A stretch of 64,000 bases of DNA from an uncultured Rhodospirillaceae bacterium (GCA_937887565.1 CALABS010000070.1:62001-126000); one strand, 5' to 3'. Counted from the first letter of the stretch, positions 16,457-27,975 are shown. Numbers and translations: made by a program. The notes: generated by a model from the sequence alone, not told the origin.

Positions 16457-16831
16457 CTATTCCCCTGCGAAGGCGATGGTGGACAGCAGCGCCAGCTCGG
16501 CCTGGCGGGAATCCAGGCGGGTATGCTGGACCACCACCGGGGCGTCGGATTCGATCACGCTGGCATAGTCGGTGTCGCGGGGGATCGGCTCGGGGTCGTG
16601 GAAGTCGTTGAAGCGCAGATGGTGGGTCCGCCGTGCCGGGATGGTGAAGCGGAAGGGCCCCACCGGCTCGCGATCGGCGAAGAAGATGGTGACGGCGACG
16701 TTGGCCTCGGTGTCGCCCACATTGAGGATGCACACCGCCTCGTGGCTTTCCAGCGCCCGCCCCTGCCCCGAGGAACGGCCGGGGATGAAGCCCTCGGCGA
16801 CGGCCCAGCGCCGGTGTCCGATCGGGGTCAT
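16457..16831 (-). CDS. Sensory rhodopsin transducer (ASRT) family protein
   Basis: The 124-residue protein shows the near-invariant blocks of the Anabaena sensory rhodopsin transducer family: RRWAVAEGFIP, SHEAVCILNVGD, FFADREPVGPFRFTIPARR, HLRFNDF and IPRDTDYASVIES, then VVVQHTRLDSRQAE. The family forms small beta-rich oligomers and has been proposed to bind small molecules or sugars in species without rhodopsin. No rhodopsin gene is in the window. Its start overlaps the FAD/Fe-S gene stop (ATGA) and it is followed closely by a GH15 gene, favouring a role in carbohydrate metabolism. Confidence 0.9.
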   Translation of the reverse strand: MTPIGHRRWAVAEGFIPGRSSGQGRALESHEAVCILNVGDTEANVAVTIFFADREPVGPFRFTIPARRTHHLRFNDFHDPEPIPRDTDYASVIESDAPVVVQHTRLDSRQAELALLSTIAFAGE

Positions 16832-19719
16832 GCCACTCCTCCCGTTCCGCCCGCCAACCGCAACAACTCGGCCGGGTGCAGCGCCTCGCGGCCGGTCGCC
16901 TGGATGATCTGCTCCCGACAGGAGTAACCATCGGCGATCACGAAGGTTCCCCGGCGGGCGGCGCGGACGGCCGGCAGCAGCACCCGCTCGGCGCAGGCCA
17001 TGGAGACGCCGTAATGCCTGGCCTCGAAGCCGAACGAGCCCGCCATGCCGCAACACCCCGAGTCCAGTATCTCGGTCTCCAGCCCCATGTCGGCCAGCGT
17101 CGCCTCCAGCCCGTCGAGGCCGAGGACGGATTTTCGATAGCAATGGGCCTGCACCAGCGCCCGCCCCGACAGGCGCGGCGGCGCCACCCCCTCCGCCCGC
17201 AGGAAGTCCTCCAGCATGAAGCTCTGGCGGCCCAGCCGGTGGGCGCGGTCGTCGTCGGGGAACAGCTCCTGCATCTCGTCCTTGAAGGTGCCCAGGCAGG
17301 CCGGTTCCAGGCCCACCACCGGGATGCCGGCCTTGATGTCGTCCTCCAGCGTGTCCAGGATCGCCGCCAATTGCGACCGGGCGCGGTCGATCCATCCCCA
17401 GACGTAGAGCGGCCGCCCGCAGCACAGCCAGCGGCCGGGGATGTCCACCGCGTATCCCGCCCGCTCCAGCACGGCCACCGCCGCCCACAGGGTGTCGGGA
17501 TGGAAGTGGTCGTTGAAGGTGTCGGGGAACAGGATCACCCGCCGGCCCGTGACGCGGCGCCGGCGCTGGCGGAAGGCGCGCCGGAACGACGGCTTGAACG
17601 ACGGCAGGGCGCGGGCCGGGGCGATGTTGGCGGCCCACCTGACCGCCGCCGAGACACCGGGCGCCTGGACGAAGCGGTCGGCAAGGCCCGGCGCCAGATC
17701 GGCCGCCCGCGCCCAGTAGTGGATCAGCCCCAGCGCCCAGGCCTCGCGGGGGCGCGGCCGGCCCTGGTAGTAGTGGCGGTGGAACTCGGCCTTGTAGGTG
17801 GCCATGTCCACGTTGACCGGGCAGTCGTGCTTGCAGCCCTTGCAGGCCAGGCACAGGTCCAGCGCGTCGTGGACCTGCTCGGATCGCCAGCCGTCATCGA
17901 TGGGGCCTCCATGCACCATCTCGAACAGCAGCCGCGCCCGGCCGCGCGTCGAGTGCTTCTCCTCGCGGGTGGCCATGAAGCTGGGGCACATGACGCCGCC
18001 CGCCAACCGCCGGCACTTTCCCACTCCCACGCAACGGATCGCGGCACGGTTGAAGCTGCCGCCGTCCATGGTGAAGGCGAATTCGGTCTCCTTGGGCGGG
18101 GGCTGGAAGTCCGGGCCATAGGCGAGGTTGGAATCGCGCGGATAGGGATCGACCACCTTGCCGGGATTCATCGCCCCCTGCGGGTCCCAGATGGCCTTGA
18201 ACTCGCGGAAGGCCTCGACCAGCCGGGGGCCGTACATGCGGTCGAGCAACTCGCCCCGCGACTGGCCGTCGCCATGCTCGCCCGACAGCGAGCCGCCATG
18301 GGACACCACCAGGTCGGCGGCCTCGGCGGTGAAGCGCCGGTAGGTCTCCACCCCCTTGGCGGTGGCGAAGTCGAAGTCGATGCGCACATGGACGCAGCCG
18401 TCGCCGAAATGGCCGTAGAGCGCGCAGTCGTAGCCGTAGCGGTCCAGCAGGGCGCGGAAATCGCGCAGATAGCCGCCGACCTTCGACGGATGGACGGCGG
18501 CATCCTCCCAGCCGGGCCAGGTCAGCGGCTCGCCGGGGACGTTGGCGGTGGCGCCCAGGCCGGATTCGCGGATTTCCCATACCCGCGACTGCCGCATGCG
18601 GTCGGCGTACAGGCACATGGCGGGTGGCTGGTTGGATTTGCGCAGCGCATCCATGGCGCGCCGCGCATTGTCCTCGGCCTCCTCGGGACTGGCGGCGCCG
18701 AACTCGGCCAGCAGCCAGCCGTCGCCGTCGGGCAGCAGGTCCACGTCGCCGGCATGCAGGCCCTTCTTCCGCATGGAAGCGATCAGCCGGCGGTCGATGC
18801 CTTCCAGCCCGACCACCCCCATGGCGCGGATTTCCATCACATGGTCGGCGGCCCGGTACACATCCGGATAGCCCAGCACCACCAGCGCCCGATGGGGCGG
18901 CGACGGCACCAGCCGCAATTCGGCCTCCAGCACGGCGACGCAGGTCCCCTCGCTGCCCACCAGGGCGCGGCCGACGTGAAAGCCGTTCTCGGGCAGCAGC
19001 TGGTCGATGGAGAAGCCCGACACCCGCCGGGGGATGTCGGGAAAACGGGCGCGGATGTCGTCGCCGTAGGTGTCGGCCAGGGCGCGCAGGCGGCGGTAGA
19101 TCTCCGCCCGCCGGCCACCGGCGGCCAGGATCGCGGCGTAGTCCTCGTCGCCGGTCGGCCCGACCTCCAGCTCCAGGCCGTCATGGGTCAGCACCCGCAG
19201 CCGGTGGACGTTGTCCACCGTGCGCCCGGCCATCACCGAATGGATGCCGCAGGAATTGTTGCCGATCATGCCGCCCAGGGTGTTGTGGTCATGGGTGGCG
19301 GGATCGGGGCCGAAGGTCAGGTGGTGCGTCTCGGCCTCGGCGCGCAGGACGTCGAGGATGCAGCCCGGCTCCACCCGCGCCAGCCGCCGGTCCGGGTCGA
19401 GGGAGAGGATGCGGTTGAGGTACTTGGAATAGTCGATGACGACGGCGACGTTGACGCATTGGCCGGCCAGGCTGGTGCCGCCGCCCCGCGACAACACCGG
19501 CGCCCCGTGGCGGCGGCAGGAGTCCATGGTGGCGACGACGTCCGCCACCGTCTTGGGGATGACCACCCCGATGGGAACCTGGCGGTAGTTGGAGGCGTCA
19601 TGGGCATAGAGCCCGCGCGAGCCGGCGTCGAACCGCACCTCGCCCGTGACGCGGCCCCGGAGGTCGGCCTCCAGCGCGCGGGCGGTCTCGGCGGGAAAGG
19701 CGCGGGCGGGCGTGCTCAT
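16828..19719 (-). CDS. FAD-linked oxidase / Fe-S oxidoreductase (D-lactate or glycolate dehydrogenase-like fusion)
   Basis: The 963-residue protein joins two parts. The N-terminal FAD-binding type-4 domain has GGGTSLAGQCVN, DPATHDHNTLGGMIGNNSCG and GSEGTCVAVLEAELRLV, then the FAD-oxidase C-terminal domain. The second part is GlpC-like, with a ferredoxin motif (CLACKGCKHDCP) and cysteine-rich CCG-type segments (WLCCGRPLY and LDSGCCGMAGSFGFE). Such fusions (YdiJ-type) oxidise 2-hydroxy acids and pass electrons to quinone or a cytochrome. The start at 19719 (MSTPARAFP) is chosen because the frame upstream only translates the repeat element. It lies downstream of the enolase-superfamily gene and is coupled to the transducer-family gene. 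Confidence 0.92.
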   Translation of the reverse strand: MSTPARAFPAETARALEADLRGRVTGEVRFDAGSRGLYAHDASNYRQVPIGVVIPKTVADVVATMDSCRRHGAPVLSRGGGTSLAGQCVNVAVVIDYSKYLNRILSLDPDRRLARVEPGCILDVLRAEAETHHLTFGPDPATHDHNTLGGMIGNNSCGIHSVMAGRTVDNVHRLRVLTHDGLELEVGPTGDEDYAAILAAGGRRAEIYRRLRALADTYGDDIRARFPDIPRRVSGFSIDQLLPENGFHVGRALVGSEGTCVAVLEAELRLVPSPPHRALVVLGYPDVYRAADHVMEIRAMGVVGLEGIDRRLIASMRKKGLHAGDVDLLPDGDGWLLAEFGAASPEEAEDNARRAMDALRKSNQPPAMCLYADRMRQSRVWEIRESGLGATANVPGEPLTWPGWEDAAVHPSKVGGYLRDFRALLDRYGYDCALYGHFGDGCVHVRIDFDFATAKGVETYRRFTAEAADLVVSHGGSLSGEHGDGQSRGELLDRMYGPRLVEAFREFKAIWDPQGAMNPGKVVDPYPRDSNLAYGPDFQPPPKETEFAFTMDGGSFNRAAIRCVGVGKCRRLAGGVMCPSFMATREEKHSTRGRARLLFEMVHGGPIDDGWRSEQVHDALDLCLACKGCKHDCPVNVDMATYKAEFHRHYYQGRPRPREAWALGLIHYWARAADLAPGLADRFVQAPGVSAAVRWAANIAPARALPSFKPSFRRAFRQRRRRVTGRRVILFPDTFNDHFHPDTLWAAVAVLERAGYAVDIPGRWLCCGRPLYVWGWIDRARSQLAAILDTLEDDIKAGIPVVGLEPACLGTFKDEMQELFPDDDRAHRLGRQSFMLEDFLRAEGVAPPRLSGRALVQAHCYRKSVLGLDGLEATLADMGLETEILDSGCCGMAGSFGFEARHYGVSMACAERVLLPAVRAARRGTFVIADGYSCREQIIQATGREALHPAELLRLAGGTGGVA

Positions 19720-19743
19720 GGCTCCCCTTTCCTTCGTGAAATG

Positions 19744-19970
19744 CCCCCACCCCGACCCTCCCCCGGCCATGCCGGGGAAGGGCGAAGAGTCACCCCCTCC
19801 CCCGCGCGAAGCGTGGGGGAGGGTCCTCATCTTCCTTCCCCCTCCCCCGCGCGAGGCGTGGGGGAGGGTCCTCATCTTCCTTCCCCCTCCCCCGCGCGAG
19901 GCGTGGGGGAGGGTCCTCATCTTCCTTCCCCCTCCCCCACGCGAGGCGTGGGGGAGGGTCGGGGTGGGGG
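19744..19970. repeat. Repeat element: 21-bp terminal inverted repeats enclosing 45-bp tandem palindromic units
   Basis: A perfect 21-bp inverted repeat, C-rich at 19744-19764 and its complement at 19950-19970, bounds the element. Inside, after a short hairpin (CCCCGGCCATGCCGGGG), a 45-base unit starts at 19793, 19838, 19883 and 19928, almost identical each time. Each unit has its own palindrome, CCCTCCCCC...GGGGGAGGG, around GCGCGAGGCGT. It looks like a single stem-loop intergenic repeat enlarged by internal duplication. It lies inside a minus-strand operon between the enolase-superfamily gene and the FAD/Fe-S gene, where its RNA would form strong hairpins. Confidence 0.93.
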
Positions 19971-19978
19971 CCTGTCGG

Positions 19979-21064
19979 TCACACAGCGAACCGGGCCGCC
20001 TCGGATTCCCTCAGCGCCAACCCGTTGCCGGGGCGCGCGCGGTCGGGCGCCAGTCGCCCGCCACCGGGCGTCGGCACACCGTCGAACAGCATGGCCTCCA
20101 GCCGCACGTGGTCGTGGAAATACTCCAGGTGCCGGGTGGCCGGGCCGGCGCAGCAGACGTGGACGTGCAGGGCCGGCGCGGTGTGGGCCGATAGCGGCAC
20201 GTGGAAGGCCTGGGCCAGCGCCTCGGCCTTGAGATAGCCGCTGTAGCCGCCGCAGCGGGTGGCGTCGGCCTGCAGCACGTCCACCGCGCCGGCGGCGAGC
20301 ATGCGGCGGAAATACGAGGCGTCGTGGCCGTATTCGCCCGCCGCCACGTCGAGGCCGGGCGGGCCGTGGTCGCGCAGCAGCCGCAGCCCGTCGAGGTCGT
20401 CCGAGGACACCGGCTCCTCGAACCACGTCACCCCCTCGCGGGCGAAGCCCTCGGCCTGGGCCAGGGCCTGCTTGCGGGCATAGGCGCCGTTGGCGTCGAC
20501 GAAGATGTCCACCCCCTCGCCCACCGCGTCGCGCACCTGCCGCACCCGGGGCAGGTCGTCGCCGGGGCGGGTGCCGACCTTCATCTTGACCATGCGGATG
20601 CCGGCATCGGCCCAGCGCGCCGCCTGCTCGGTGAGGCGGGCCATGGGATAGCTGGTGAACCCGCCCGAGCCGTAGATCGGCACCGAGTCGCGCACCGCCC
20701 CCAGCAGGTCGAGCAGGGACACGCCGAGCAGCCGCGCCTTGAGGTCCCACAGCGCGGTATCCACCGCCGAGACGGCGCACATGGCGACGCCGGGGCGGCC
20801 CAGGTTGCGCACCGCCTGGCCCATGCGGTCGGCGGCGGCCTCGACGGCGAAGGCGTCGTGGCCGACCACCAGATCGGTCAGGGTCTCGGCGACCACCCGC
20901 CCGGCGGCGGCATGGCAATAGGTCCAGCCCAGGCCCTCGGCGCCGGCCGCCCACAGGCGCACGATCACCGCCGTGGTCGCCTCCCAGCACAGGGTGCCGT
21001 CGGATTCGGGCGCGTCGGTGGGCACCCGGCAGGCCGTCACCGTCACGCGGTCCACGACCGGCAT
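19979..21064 (-). CDS. Enolase-superfamily enzyme (mandelate racemase/muconate lactonizing type)
   Basis: The 361-residue protein has the capping and barrel domains of the mandelate racemase subgroup. Visible residues are the K-x-K pair in MVKMKVG, metal ligands in FVDANGAY, WFEEPV and AAGEYGHD, and the Asp and His of the general-base dyad in LQADATRCGG and LSAHTAP. The subgroup dehydrates or racemises sugar acids such as galactonate, fuconate or galactarate; the exact substrate cannot be deduced. It starts two bases after the ThDP enzyme gene, so the two are cotranscribed. Confidence 0.92.
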   Translation of the reverse strand: MPVVDRVTVTACRVPTDAPESDGTLCWEATTAVIVRLWAAGAEGLGWTYCHAAAGRVVAETLTDLVVGHDAFAVEAAADRMGQAVRNLGRPGVAMCAVSAVDTALWDLKARLLGVSLLDLLGAVRDSVPIYGSGGFTSYPMARLTEQAARWADAGIRMVKMKVGTRPGDDLPRVRQVRDAVGEGVDIFVDANGAYARKQALAQAEGFAREGVTWFEEPVSSDDLDGLRLLRDHGPPGLDVAAGEYGHDASYFRRMLAAGAVDVLQADATRCGGYSGYLKAEALAQAFHVPLSAHTAPALHVHVCCAGPATRHLEYFHDHVRLEAMLFDGVPTPGGGRLAPDRARPGNGLALRESEAARFAV

Positions 21065-21066
21065 GG

Positions 21067-22818
21067 TCAGATCATCTCCCGCACCCGGTCGGACAGTGCC
21101 GTCAAGGCGATACGGCCGCGGTTGGGCTGGCCCTTGGCCAGCGCCTGGGCGAAATGCAGGGCCTGCTCGGCCTTGATCTTGGGCGGCATCGGCGCCTCGG
21201 CCGGATCGACCACCGCCTGCACCACCACCGGCCCCGGCTCGGCCAGGGCCTGGTCGAGGATGGCGCCGCACTGGGCGGGGTCGTCGATGGTGTAGCCCTT
21301 GGCGCCGAAGGCCCGGGCCAGCATGGCGAAGTCGATGGGCTCCAACTCGCAGCCGAATTCCGGGTTGCCCAGGAACACCATCTGCTCCCACTTGATCTGG
21401 CCGAGGCTGTTGTTCTTGTTGATGACGATCTTGAGCGGCAGCTTGTACTTCACGCAGGTCGCCAGTTCGGCCATCAGCATGGAAAAGCCGCCATCGCCCA
21501 CATAGGCCACCACCTGGCGGTTGGGGAAGGCGATCTGGGCGGCGACGGCATAGGGAAAGCCGTTGGCCATGGTCGCCAGGTTGCCCGACAGCATGCACAT
21601 CTGCCCCTTCCGATAGGGGATGTGGCGGGCGTACCACGTGGCGATGGTGCCCGAATCGCAGCAGAAGATGGCGTCGTCCCTGAGCCGCTTGCCCAGCTCG
21701 TGGGCCACCACCTGCGGCTTCATGGGCGTGTCGGGGCGGGTGCCGCGCTCCTCCATCAGCCGCCGCCACTCGGCCATGCCCTTCTGGGCTCGCTGCAGGA
21801 AGCTCTTGGACTTGGGCTGGAGCAGCGGCAACAGCGCGGTGAGCGTCCGCCGGGCGTCGCCCACCAGCCCCACCTCGGCGGGATAGCGCAGGCCGATGCG
21901 CTGGGGGTCGATGTCGACCTGCACGCAGCGCACCTCGCCGGGCTTGGGGTAGTACTCGACATAGGGGAAGCCGCTGCCGACGATCAGCAGGCAGTCGCAG
22001 CCCTCGATGGCGTCCTGGGTGGGGGTGGAGCCCAACAGGCCGATGGGGCCGGTGGTATAGGGACTGTCGTCGGGGACCGTCATCTTGCCCAGCAGCGCCT
22101 TGGCGATGGGCGCGCCCAAGACCTCGGCCAGCCGCTCCAACTCGTCGCCGGCGCCGATGGCCCCACGCCCGGCCAGGATGCACACCCGCGACGATTCGTT
22201 GAGCACCTTGGCGGCCGCCTGCAGCGCCCCCTGGTCGGGCAGCCCGGCCGCCCGCGCCCACACATGCGAGGTGTGGCCGGGGATGTTGCGCTTGGAGAAC
22301 ATGCTCCGCTTCACCGGATGGTGCTGGAAGTCCGCCGGGATGGTGAGATGCGCCACGCCGCGATAGGCGAGCGCGGTGCGGCAGGCCAGGTCGGCGACGT
22401 TCTCCACGTGCTCGGGCCCCATGACCCGGGCGTTGTAGACGGCGACGTCCATGTACAGCTTGTCCAGCTCGACGTCCTGCTGGGCCTGGGTGGACAAGAG
22501 GTCGTGGTAGTGCATGCCGGTGATGGCCAGCACCGGGGCGCCGTCCATCTTGGCGTCGTAGAGGCCGTTGAGCAGGTGGATGCCGCCGGGGCCCGAGGTG
22601 GCGAGGCAGCAGCCCAGCCGGCCGGTGAACTTGGCCCAGCCGCAGGCCATGAAGGCGGCGGCCTCCTCGTGGCGGACCTGGATGAACCGCACCTTGTCCT
22701 GGCGGACCCTCAGGGCCTCCATGATGCCGTTGATGCCGTCGCCGGGCAGGCCGAAGATCACGTCCACCCCCCAGTCGTGGATGGTGTCGATCAGGACGTC
22801 GGCGGCTGTCTCGGGCAT
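21067..22818 (-). CDS. ThDP-dependent enzyme, pyruvate oxidase / acetolactate synthase-like
   Basis: The 583-residue protein has the three domains of ThDP enzymes of the POX/AHAS family. It opens with DVLIDTIHDWGVDVIFGLPGD, has the catalytic Glu in VRHEEAAAFMA and the central LAGRGAIGAGDELERLAE nucleotide-type domain. The ThDP motif GDGGFSMLMAELATC ends in NKNN. The sequence is closer to pyruvate oxidase than to true acetolactate synthase, and no small regulatory subunit is nearby. It would decarboxylate a 2-oxo acid. It is the first gene of the cluster, with GGGAGGAG as ribosome site. Its sugar-acid-type neighbours suggest it processes a product of that route. Confidence 0.9.
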   Translation of the reverse strand: MPETAADVLIDTIHDWGVDVIFGLPGDGINGIMEALRVRQDKVRFIQVRHEEAAAFMACGWAKFTGRLGCCLATSGPGGIHLLNGLYDAKMDGAPVLAITGMHYHDLLSTQAQQDVELDKLYMDVAVYNARVMGPEHVENVADLACRTALAYRGVAHLTIPADFQHHPVKRSMFSKRNIPGHTSHVWARAAGLPDQGALQAAAKVLNESSRVCILAGRGAIGAGDELERLAEVLGAPIAKALLGKMTVPDDSPYTTGPIGLLGSTPTQDAIEGCDCLLIVGSGFPYVEYYPKPGEVRCVQVDIDPQRIGLRYPAEVGLVGDARRTLTALLPLLQPKSKSFLQRAQKGMAEWRRLMEERGTRPDTPMKPQVVAHELGKRLRDDAIFCCDSGTIATWYARHIPYRKGQMCMLSGNLATMANGFPYAVAAQIAFPNRQVVAYVGDGGFSMLMAELATCVKYKLPLKIVINKNNSLGQIKWEQMVFLGNPEFGCELEPIDFAMLARAFGAKGYTIDDPAQCGAILDQALAEPGPVVVQAVVDPAEAPMPPKIKAEQALHFAQALAKGQPNRGRIALTALSDRVREMI

Positions 22819-22829
22819 GGCGCGCTCCT

Positions 22830-22845
22830 CCCAGGGTTCCCTGGG
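22830..22845. promoter_or_regulatory. Perfect inverted repeat next to ThDP gene ribosome site
   Basis: CCCAGGG and CCCTGGG are separated by TT (22830-22845), immediately upstream of the ribosome site of the ThDP enzyme gene and in the divergent interval before actA. It could be an operator or a 5'-UTR hairpin. Confidence 0.4.
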
Positions 22846-22950
22846 GAGACAACGGGACGCCGACGGGTTGGGTTCCGTCTCGCCCGAATGCGCGGCCGGT
22901 CGCCTTCCGAGACCCCTGACGCTTTGGCGCCGCCACCCCACCTGCCTGCC

Positions 22951-23451
22951 ATGGCGGTTCCAGCGCGCACCATCGCCCGGTTCGGCGTCGCGGCCCTGGC
23001 GGTGGCCGGGATGGCCGGGGTCACGCTGGCCTTTCGCCCGCCGCCTCCCCCCGAGCAGCCGGTCCCGTTCAGCCACGCCATCCATGCCGGCGAGCTGGCG
23101 CTCGACTGCCGCTTCTGCCATTGGGCGGTGGAGACCGGCCCCCATGCCGGAATGCCCGACATGGAGACCTGCGCCGGCTGCCACTGGCCGGTGGCCACCC
23201 GTCCGGTCCCCGAGCGCCTGTCCTGGGTCCGCGTCGCCCGGCTTCCCGGCTTCGCCTATTTCAACCACGCGGTCCACATCGCCGCCGACGTCGCCTGCGC
23301 GACCTGCCACGGCGAGGTCGCCGCCATGACCCGCACCCGCGCCCCCGACCAGCCGTGGACCATGTTGTTCTGCCTGGAATGCCACCGCGCCCGCCAGGAG
23401 CCGGCCCACGGCACCGGGCGGCTGACCAACTGCTACGCCTGCCACCGGTGA
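22951..23451 (+). CDS. actA: Alternative complex III subunit ActA, pentaheme cytochrome c
   Basis: The 166-residue protein has an N-terminal membrane anchor (FGVAALAVAGMAGVTLAF) and five CXXCH haem c sites: CRFCH, CAGCH, CATCH, CLECH and CYACH. The PVPFSHAIHAG opening is typical of the ActA/QrcA-like multihaem subunit. ActA carries electrons from the Fe-S subunit toward periplasmic cytochrome c or an oxidase. It heads an operon with the other five act genes in canonical order. The start at 22951 is preferred; an in-frame ATG at 22888 would add 21 residues. Confidence 0.93.
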   Translation: MAVPARTIARFGVAALAVAGMAGVTLAFRPPPPPEQPVPFSHAIHAGELALDCRFCHWAVETGPHAGMPDMETCAGCHWPVATRPVPERLSWVRVARLPGFAYFNHAVHIAADVACATCHGEVAAMTRTRAPDQPWTMLFCLECHRARQEPAHGTGRLTNCYACHR

Positions 23452-23455
23452 GGCC

Positions 23456-26113
<2,658 letters not shown>

Positions 26114-26116
26114 GCC

Positions 26117-27454
26117 ATGGCCCGCCACCCCATCCTGCCGCCGCGCCAGGACTACGCCATGGTCACCGCCGAAGTGGCCGACGCCGCCCACGGCCCGGCG
26201 ATCCGGCGCCGATGGTGGGTGGCGATGGCGGCGGCGCTGCCGCTGGTGGCGGCCTTCCTGGCCTCGACCGGGCTGCTGTTCTGGCTGGGCACCGGCGTGT
26301 GGGGCATCAACATCCCGGTCAATTGGGGGCTGGCCATCATCAACACCGTGTGGTGGGTGGGCATCGGCCATGCCGGCACCCTGATCTCGTCGCTGCTGCT
26401 GCTGATGGGCGAGGGATGGCGGAACTCGCTCAACCGGTTCGCCGAGGCCATGACCCTGTTCGCGGCCATGATGGCCGGCCTGTTCCCCATCCTTCACCTC
26501 GGCCGGCCAGAGCTGTTCTACTGGAACTTCCCCATCCCCTCGACCTTCGGGGTCTGGCCGCAGTTCCGCAGCCCGCTGGCCTGGGACTTCTTCTCCTTCG
26601 TGTCCTACATCCTGGTGTCGCTGGCCTTCTGGTATGTTGGCCTGATCCCCGACCTCGCCACCCTGCGCGACCGCTCGCATGGCGCCGCCAGGGCGATCTA
26701 CGGGGCGCTGGCGCTGGGCTGGCGCGGCAGCGCCGTGCACTGGGCGCGCTGGCGGCAGGCCTATCTGGGCATCGCCGCGGCCGCCTTCCATCTGGTGATC
26801 TCGGTGCATTCCGGCGTCGCCATGCTGTTCGCCGGCGGCCCCGTTCCCGGCTGGCACACCACCGTGTTCCCGCCCTATTTCGTGTTCGGCGCGGTGTTCT
26901 CGGGCTTCGCGGTGGTGATCATGCTGGCCATCGGGCTGCGCACCGCCTTCCGGCTGGCGCCGCTGATCACGCCCCGGCACCTGGACATCCTGGGCCGCCT
27001 GCTGCTGGCGACCGGCCTGTTGACGCTGTACGGCTATCTGGCCGACGCCTTCCATGCCTGGTATTCCGGCGACGCCTACGAAATCCGCACCCTGCTCGAC
27101 CGCGTCGAGGGCGAATACGCCTGGAGCGCCTGGACCGCCGTGGCACTGAATTTCGGCGCCATCCAACTGCTGTGGTGGCGACGGGCGCGCGGCTCGCAGC
27201 CGGTCCTGTTCGCCGCCGCGCTGTCGGTGGCCGCCGGCATGTGGTTCGAGCGCTACATGCTGATCGTGTCGGGTCTCTATCGCGACTACCTGCCGTCGTC
27301 GTGGCACATCTACGACGCCAGCCTGTGGGAATGGCTGCTGTTCGCAGGCACCGTCGGCGTGTTCGCGATGCTGTTCCTGCTGTTCGCGCGCTGGCTGCCG
27401 ATGGTCTCCATCTTCGAGGTCAAGGAAGTCCTGGAGCGCGAGGGGAAGGGCTGA
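26117..27454 (+). CDS. actC: Alternative complex III subunit ActC, NrfD-like membrane quinol subunit
   Basis: The 445-residue polytopic protein belongs to the NrfD/PsrC family, with about ten membrane helices and the conserved WGINIPVNWGLAIINTVWWVGIGHAGTLIS block near residues 61-90. It would bind and oxidise quinol in the membrane and hand electrons to ActB. Its stop overlaps the actD start (TGATG). Confidence 0.95.
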   Translation: MARHPILPPRQDYAMVTAEVADAAHGPAIRRRWWVAMAAALPLVAAFLASTGLLFWLGTGVWGINIPVNWGLAIINTVWWVGIGHAGTLISSLLLLMGEGWRNSLNRFAEAMTLFAAMMAGLFPILHLGRPELFYWNFPIPSTFGVWPQFRSPLAWDFFSFVSYILVSLAFWYVGLIPDLATLRDRSHGAARAIYGALALGWRGSAVHWARWRQAYLGIAAAAFHLVISVHSGVAMLFAGGPVPGWHTTVFPPYFVFGAVFSGFAVVIMLAIGLRTAFRLAPLITPRHLDILGRLLLATGLLTLYGYLADAFHAWYSGDAYEIRTLLDRVEGEYAWSAWTAVALNFGAIQLLWWRRARGSQPVLFAAALSVAAGMWFERYMLIVSGLYRDYLPSSWHIYDASLWEWLLFAGTVGVFAMLFLLFARWLPMVSIFEVKEVLEREGKG

Positions 27455-27975
27455 TGTTCTGCCTGCTGGCCGAATTCGCCACCCACCAGAAGCTGACCGA
27501 GGCCGCCGGCGCCGTCCGCCGGGCGGGATACACCCGCATGGACGCCTACAGCCCGTTCCCGGTCGAGGGACTGGCCGACGACCTGGGCTTCACCGAGGAC
27601 AAGGTGCCCTGGCTCACCTTTCTCGGCGGGCTGGCCGGCGCGGCGGCCATGGTGTTCATCCAATGGTGGGCCAGCGTGGTCGACTATCCCATCGACGTGG
27701 GCGGCCGGCCGCTGGCGTCGTGGCCGGCCTTCCTGTTCCCCGCCTTCGAGGTCGGCACCCTGTGGGCGGTGCTGGCGGCGGCCATCGGCATGCTGGTGAT
27801 GAACGGACTGCCGGCCGGCCGCCATCCGCTGCTGCGCTTCGAGGCCTTCCACCTGGCCACCGACGACAAGTTCTTCCTGGCGATCCTGGCCGACGATCCC
27901 CGCTTCGACCCCACCGCCACCCGCCGCCTGCTGGACGGCCTGGGTCCGGAAGGCATATGGGAGGTGCCACCGTGA
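27454..27975 (+). CDS. actD: Alternative complex III subunit ActD (DUF3341)
   Basis: The 173-residue protein has a small cytoplasmic N-terminal domain (AEFATHQKLTEAAGAVRRAG, YTRMDAYSPFPVEGL) and two membrane helices (about 53-73 and 97-115). This is the DUF3341 architecture of ActD. It starts within the actC stop and its stop overlaps the GTG of actE. The role in the complex is structural as far as known. Confidence 0.93.
   Translation: MFCLLAEFATHQKLTEAAGAVRRAGYTRMDAYSPFPVEGLADDLGFTEDKVPWLTFLGGLAGAAAMVFIQWWASVVDYPIDVGGRPLASWPAFLFPAFEVGTLWAVLAAAIGMLVMNGLPAGRHPLLRFEAFHLATDDKFFLAILADDPRFDPTATRRLLDGLGPEGIWEVPP

Noticed and set aside
19793..19970. Regular 45-base repeats that could be mistaken for a CRISPR array
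   Set aside because: There are no unique spacers: the whole unit, including the stretch between palindromes, is repeated almost identically, and no cas genes are present.
16876..20232. Very long open frame on the plus strand opposite the FAD/Fe-S gene and repeat element
   Set aside because: High GC keeps antisense frames open. The translation is low-complexity, while the minus strand encodes recognisable enzymes.
22888..22950. Upstream ATG adding 21 residues to ActA
   Set aside because: The extension is polar and Pro-rich and would push the signal anchor away from the N-terminus; ATG 22951 puts the anchor where expected.
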